NCBI RefSeq assembly: GCF_964355755.1
Contig: NC_092675.1
Coordinates: 30,156,912 to 30,220,911, forward strand
Direction: 5' to 3'
Length of the DNA stretch: 64,000 nucleotides
Source of the DNA: Antedon mediterranea
Taxonomy: Eukaryota > Echinodermata > Crinoidea > Comatulida > Antedonidae
Part shown: positions 59,661 to 64,000 of the stretch, in pieces
How the letters are laid out: every line of letters begins with the position of its first letter
How positions within the stretch are numbered: the first letter of the stretch is position 1
Translations under genes and position numbers: made by a program
Notes under the pieces: model-generated
The model's input: the letters and a program-made list of their open reading frames with translations, nothing else
Databases searched by the model: none
What the model was told of the DNA's origin: nothing

Positions 59661-61064
59661 AAATTGTAGATACTATACTACCAAAAAAAAAAAATAGTAT
59701 TTTATGAAAACTGAAAAGTATTTGTTTTTATTTGTGTATGTATAATACACAAAAAAGTACAGCATTTATAAGCAAGTATTAAATAGTATAGGGTTAATTA
59801 TTAATACAGTATATATGAATTTAATATTTTTCAGATCCTAACATCTAGGCAAAAAAAAAAAAAACCTTTTTTGGCAAACATGCTACTGTGCATATTTTAT
59901 ATTTGCCAATTAGATGTCTAAAATTGTTATAAAAAGTCGCCATTATTTTTAAAGTTTATTTTATGAAAGTATATTTTTATTTGATATAAATAACCTTGCA
60001 TTTGTTGTTATTCATCAATTTAATTCTTTCTTTGATTGATGGTTTCATAATTGAAATTATTTTGCACGATTACTTGATTTTATAATCTAAAAATAATTAT
60101 TTAAATATTTGTTTGAAAAAAAGAAGTTTTGTGACCTAGATATTAAAATGTATGTCAGGCCTGAAGGAAGATACTGTATTTTCCCATAAATAATAATTAA
60201 ATTAGAAACAATTAAATCAGCTGAGAGATATGGCGATTAAATTTGGTGTGTTTGCAATTAAAAGATTATGATTTTAATATTTGAAGAATTGTAAGAGATC
60301 TAATCAGATTATATTGCTTCTGGACTTCAGTAGTTTTTAATAAAAACAACCTAATGTGTGCGGTAGTACTATTATTAAAAACACCAAACATCAAGGCAAC
60401 ACTGTCAGGAATTCCCCGTAATAGTGATGTGATAGGATTTTTCAAAACATATTTGACTAGTTTGTTTGCAGAGTATAAAGCTCTGTTTACACTATCAAAC
60501 TTTATGTGACAACAAAATGTGACACTTTGATAGTGTAGACAGTGCTTTAGAACTTGTCACTTGAATGTATGTGTCTAACTTACAATGCAAAAGATAGGCA
60601 TTATAAAAGGCAATCATCAGTGCCTTAGTGATTAGGACTTTGAAATAGGGGAACGAAGATATAGAAATTGTAAAGTGAACTAAAATAAGACATCATATTA
60701 TGCACTAGCATTTATTTATTTATTCTTTTACTGATGACTTACATAGTAATTTTTGTTTTCATTAGACACTCATATAAGATTAAGAGTTAACAATCATTGT
60801 ATTTGCAATATATTTGATTAGTTAACTAAATAAAAAATAAATATTACTCTTCGGTTTGTTCTTTAGTCTTTTTCTTTCTATGAAATAAATTAAATTAAGT
60901 TAAGGACACAAAAATTGTCCTGGCCCAACTATTACTAGTCTTCCTGCCCCAGTAACTAATCTTTCCAAGGCCTATTACTGACATACTACTACTATATATT
61001 TACAACCTTTTTAAATTTGTGTCTCTGTAGAGTACTGTTTGTTTTTGATGCAGACTTACATTTT
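59661..61064. other. intergenic / 3' flank of the LRR-Ig gene
   Basis: AT-rich, with no gene seen. Contains the hairpin at 60482-60553. Confidence 0.4.
60482..60553. repeat. 72-bp imperfect hairpin
   Basis: ctctgtttacactatcaaac, then tttatgtgaca, a short loop, tgtgacac and tttgatagtgtagacag. Possibly a tiny MITE. Confidence 0.6.
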
Positions 61065-61070
61065 TTTATT
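61065..61070 (-). terminator. poly(A) signal AATAAA of the LRR-Ig gene
   Basis: Lies about 40 bases after the TAA stop on the minus strand. Confidence 0.5.
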
Positions 61071-61111
61071 GATTTATAATAGCATAGTTTAAAGCAAATT
61101 CAAATTTACTA

Positions 61112-62650
61112 TTAAACAAAATTGATTGTGATTTGAAAGATTGTGATAAGTAAAAGAATACAATTTGGCAAAATTTGTTTAGAACTTGAAGTTAATAAAT
61201 TAATTGTTGTTAGAGATTGCGCAATACCTGCCCTACTCTCAACATGACATGTGTATGTCCCAAGATCAGACATTTTAATATCACTTAAATATAAATTAGT
61301 TTCCCTGTCCCACGGATTATAATCTCCCAGTATGATTCGGCCATTGGGTTGCTTCCATGTGACGCTTGGCGTCGGATTCCCTGTTACGTTACAAGTGATG
61401 ATAATATGTGGCATCTCACGGATGTCATTAAGGTCAATATGTGTTGGCGTACAGTCAACAGTTGGTATAGTACATGTATGAGGGCAGGACATTGATGGTA
61501 TCAAGCTAATTTCGTCGTATGGGTCTGTCACGTTGGACACTTCAAAACAGTCGCAACTGTTTGGTACCGGGGCGTATGCAGAGTTTATATCAGGGGCGTA
61601 ATCAAGAAGAAATCTAGGCACGGCCGCTAATTTGTTACCATTAAGTACGAACTTTGTAAGATTCGTTAGCAATGGTTCAGAAAAATTAGTTGGTAATAGG
61701 ATGTTGTCAATTTGATTAGACTTAAGGTCAAGGGTCAGTAGACTAGGAAGCGGTAAATACAGATCAATTAGCGAGAATGATGTTAGGTTATTTTTAGAAA
61801 GTATGAGATGCTCTAAATTCTCCATTTCAGAAAAAGTGCCATTTTCAATCATATTTATGAAGTTTTTACCAAAATTTAGATTTCTTACTGATTCTAATCC
61901 ATTTAACATTTCAGGCGTCAGTGTTTGCATCTTCGTATCCCAACATTCCAAAGTTTTCAGATTTTGCAACTTTGAAAATGCGAATGGATCGATGCGATGG
62001 ATGTGATTGAAAGACATTCGTAATTCTTCCAACGCAACTAGATTATCAAACACTCCTTTTCGTATATGTGTAATCTTGTTGTTAGAAACCCAGAGCCGTT
62101 TCAATCTATCCAAACCATTAAATGCTCCTGGGTGTATCACACTAACATTCCCACTATACAGTTTCAAAACCTGCAACATACTCAATCCACGAAACGTGTT
62201 CCTGCGAATGATGTTTACTTTGTATGGTCTGATATCTAATATTTCAAGTTTACGAAATCCACCAAAAGCACCGACTTCGATATTTTCAATCGAAAACGTA
62301 TCCAACTCAAGTATTTTGAGATGTGGCCGTTGCGATTTGAATAAATCTTGCGTGATGTTTACAGGTGGTCCTTGATGAATACTCAAGGCATTCAACTCGC
62401 CCCATTCTTCGAATATTCCGGGTGTAATTTCTGTGCCTATGGCTATCCCGTCAAACTGAATGTTTACGATACCAGGGCACGGATTAGTCGTTGATATACA
62501 AGATGCGAATGGACACACGCATACTTCTTTTTCAAACTTTCCCCAGACTCGTTCTCTACTCTTGTAACATGTGTTGGAAAGGCTGCACTTTTGGCTATTA
62601 CAACTTGATATTGACGCCACCAGTAGAACAAGTAGTAACCCGGATACCAT
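61112..62650 (-). CDS. LRR and Ig domain cell-surface protein, 512 residues, single coding exon
   Basis: The start chosen is the ATG at 62650 (MVSGLLLVLLVASISSC), because a strong acceptor (tttgttacag, exon from 62652) sits two bases upstream; the in-frame ATG 13 codons earlier lies in the intron. Signal peptide at residues 1-~20, then a Cys-containing N-terminal cap. About eight leucine-rich repeats follow (e.g. LEELRMSFNHIHRIDPFAFS, LEHLILSKNNLTSFSLIDLY), then a short Cys-rich linker (NSCDCFEV). An Ig C2-type domain follows (CNVTGNPTPSVTWKQ ... MSDLGTYTCHVESRAG). The last ~20 residues are hydrophobic with no cytoplasmic tail, suggesting a GPI anchor. This resembles LRR-Ig adhesion or receptor families of animals; no specific orthologue is claimed. 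The 5' non-coding exon was not located. Confidence 0.87.
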   Translation of the reverse strand: MVSGLLLVLLVASISSCNSQKCSLSNTCYKSRERVWGKFEKEVCVCPFASCISTTNPCPGIVNIQFDGIAIGTEITPGIFEEWGELNALSIHQGPPVNITQDLFKSQRPHLKILELDTFSIENIEVGAFGGFRKLEILDIRPYKVNIIRRNTFRGLSMLQVLKLYSGNVSVIHPGAFNGLDRLKRLWVSNNKITHIRKGVFDNLVALEELRMSFNHIHRIDPFAFSKLQNLKTLECWDTKMQTLTPEMLNGLESVRNLNFGKNFINMIENGTFSEMENLEHLILSKNNLTSFSLIDLYLPLPSLLTLDLKSNQIDNILLPTNFSEPLLTNLTKFVLNGNKLAAVPRFLLDYAPDINSAYAPVPNSCDCFEVSNVTDPYDEISLIPSMSCPHTCTIPTVDCTPTHIDLNDIREMPHIIITCNVTGNPTPSVTWKQPNGRIILGDYNPWDRETNLYLSDIKMSDLGTYTCHVESRAGIAQSLTTINLLTSSSKQILPNCILLLITIFQITINFV

Positions 62651-62652
62651 GA

Positions 62653-63880
62653 CTGTAACAAACAGATGTATATAAGAAAAGTATATCAAACTTGATTATT
62701 TGAATTACTTGAGTATTTTCCATGGCATTTCAGGTGTATTTTTATCTTTTTAGTTATAAACAAATGTACTATAAAATAAAAAAAAAATTCATCTCCTTCC
62801 AACAATATTATTTGAAATCAAATAAATGTACTGTATATCAGTAACACTAACAGTACCAGTAAGAGTTTATTTACACCGTTATGTAATTAACTTTAAAGAA
62901 TACAAGACAACAACCTAATATACAAACCTGTATACCTAATACAGATAAATCAATACATATTTTGAATGGTTGATTAGAGAAATATTAAACACAAACTACA
63001 TTCTGTAAGCATACAGTGTAATCGTATAAATATAGAAAAAACATGTTATTATATTTCATCTATAACTATTGCAGACAGTGATTAATTTAAATATGTTATT
63101 CACACAAATCCTACTTTGATGGCCCAATAGTCATCACATTATTTAATTCAAATACTTTTAAAATAGTAGCAATACATTCAACAAGATAGTTGCAATGCAA
63201 GTCAGCTATTACTCATTGCAGAAACAACCGGTGCTAACTCATAATGTCTGTGTCTAGCCTAGAAATCTTAAATCACTGCTAAACAAATATTAATAAACAT
63301 TCAATAGAGAGTATAATTTACCTTTTTTAAGTATAAGTATACCAAGAAAGGTATACTACCAAATTATAATGAATTTGATGGTAGTTTCTTCTGGAATATC
63401 ACAGTTTTAACTTCCGTTAGGTCATCGGCGTTGTGCTTGACATTCCCGATTATTTCCGTATGTCAGATTTTTTACTGTTAGAATGCAGGGGTTTCTATGC
63501 TTGTACGTACAGGGAAAGATTTTATAGTTAATAAGTCAACTTCCAGCCTACTGGTGAATCGTTACCCTATTACGTGTCGCAACGTCTGATTGGTTTGCTT
63601 TCAGGATGGTGGCATTATGAAGGAAGGAACAACTTTTGTCATAGATTTTTATCAATTTGATCAATGTCTTTAATAATTATCTTATCACAATTACTTCTAA
63701 ACAAAGAAAATTATCAAGAAAAGTAATAAATAACAAGATTTAAAGAAAAATAAATACTTTAAAAATAAAATACTTATTTTTTTATCTGGAAATAAAGCTT
63801 CATGAGAAATGGAAATTTCAGAGTGTTCTTAGAATCTGATAATTCCCAAATTTTATCCTATCGTTTAAAGATAATAAACT
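62653..63880. other. LRR-Ig 5' intron and upstream flank
   Basis: No coding exon seen. A non-coding exon and promoter for the minus-strand gene are expected here, perhaps near 63400-63600, where composition is more balanced. Confidence 0.4.
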
Positions 63881-63892
63881 TTCAAGAGGTGT

Positions 63893-64000
63893 CCGGTAAG
63901 GGCCGGCCAAAGGGTGTCTGGTGTGGGCCGGCCAATGGGTATCCTGAATGGGCCAGCCAAAGGGAGTACGGTGTGGGCTTTCAAAGTGTTCTCAATGTAC
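63893..64000. repeat. 25-bp GC-rich tandem repeat (about 4 copies, reaches window end)
   Basis: Unit ggccggccaaagggtgtctg then gtgtg; starts at 63901, 63926 and 63951, with decaying copies after. Continues past the window. Confidence 0.8.

Noticed and set aside
61803-62375. Plus-strand frames of 67 and 122 residues
   Set aside because: Antisense shadows of the LRR-Ig exon.
62651-62689. Upstream ATG giving 13 extra residues (MIYFSYIHLFVTV) on the LRR-Ig protein
   Set aside because: It lies inside the intron before a strong acceptor; the next ATG gives a normal signal peptide.

Overview
The window is a piece of an intron-rich animal nuclear genome. It is AT-rich, with GT-AG introns, poly(A) signals, dense transposon remnants and many minisatellites. 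The recognisable genes (STIL, an NXPE-family gene, CWC27, an LRR-Ig surface protein) and the repeat types (TAGGCCTA-rich DNA, Penelope-like, CR1/L2-like and L1/Tx1-like LINEs, Helitron-type ends, TTAA elements) suggest a marine invertebrate deuterostome, most likely an echinoderm. That assignment is inference: no rRNA or mitochondrial marker is present. Most single ORFs are repeats or chance, so genes were built by joining exons whose splice sites and reading phases agree. Layout: (1) 1-6572, minus strand: the 5' eleven coding exons (875 residues) of the centriole-assembly gene STIL, running off the left edge. Its probable promoter side (6573-11100) is split by a 4.1-kb element with ~0.8-kb inverted arms (6699-10794). 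(2) 11.9-15.9 kb: 170-bp and ~350-bp tandem repeats, a 5'-truncated LINE and a Helitron-like 3' end. (3) 16089-23340, minus strand: the last two coding exons of an NXPE (neurexophilin + PC-esterase) gene, separated by a 5.7-kb intron full of repeats. (4) 23.3-38.8 kb: no host gene seen; LINE and Penelope remnants, fold-back elements and a 105-bp repeat family. (5) 38851-~56115, plus strand: a complete 11-exon CWC27 gene (455 residues), a spliceosomal cyclophilin, with several minisatellites in its introns. (6) 57.4-59.7 kb: a 16-bp and a 14-bp minisatellite; the 16-bp array creates a false 401-residue reading frame. (7) 61112-62650, minus strand: a one-coding-exon LRR-Ig protein of 512 residues with a signal peptide and hydrophobic tail. 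The last ~110 bases are a GC-rich 25-bp repeat. The genes share no operon-like logic. STIL acts in centriole duplication, CWC27 in splicing, and the NXPE and LRR-Ig products in the secretory pathway or at the cell surface. No new biological system is convincingly present. The best candidates for a second look are the long-arm element upstream of STIL, the repeated Pro/Gln segment inside STIL, a TTAA-flanked MITE family, a ~500-bp palindrome, and the one-codon last exon of CWC27.
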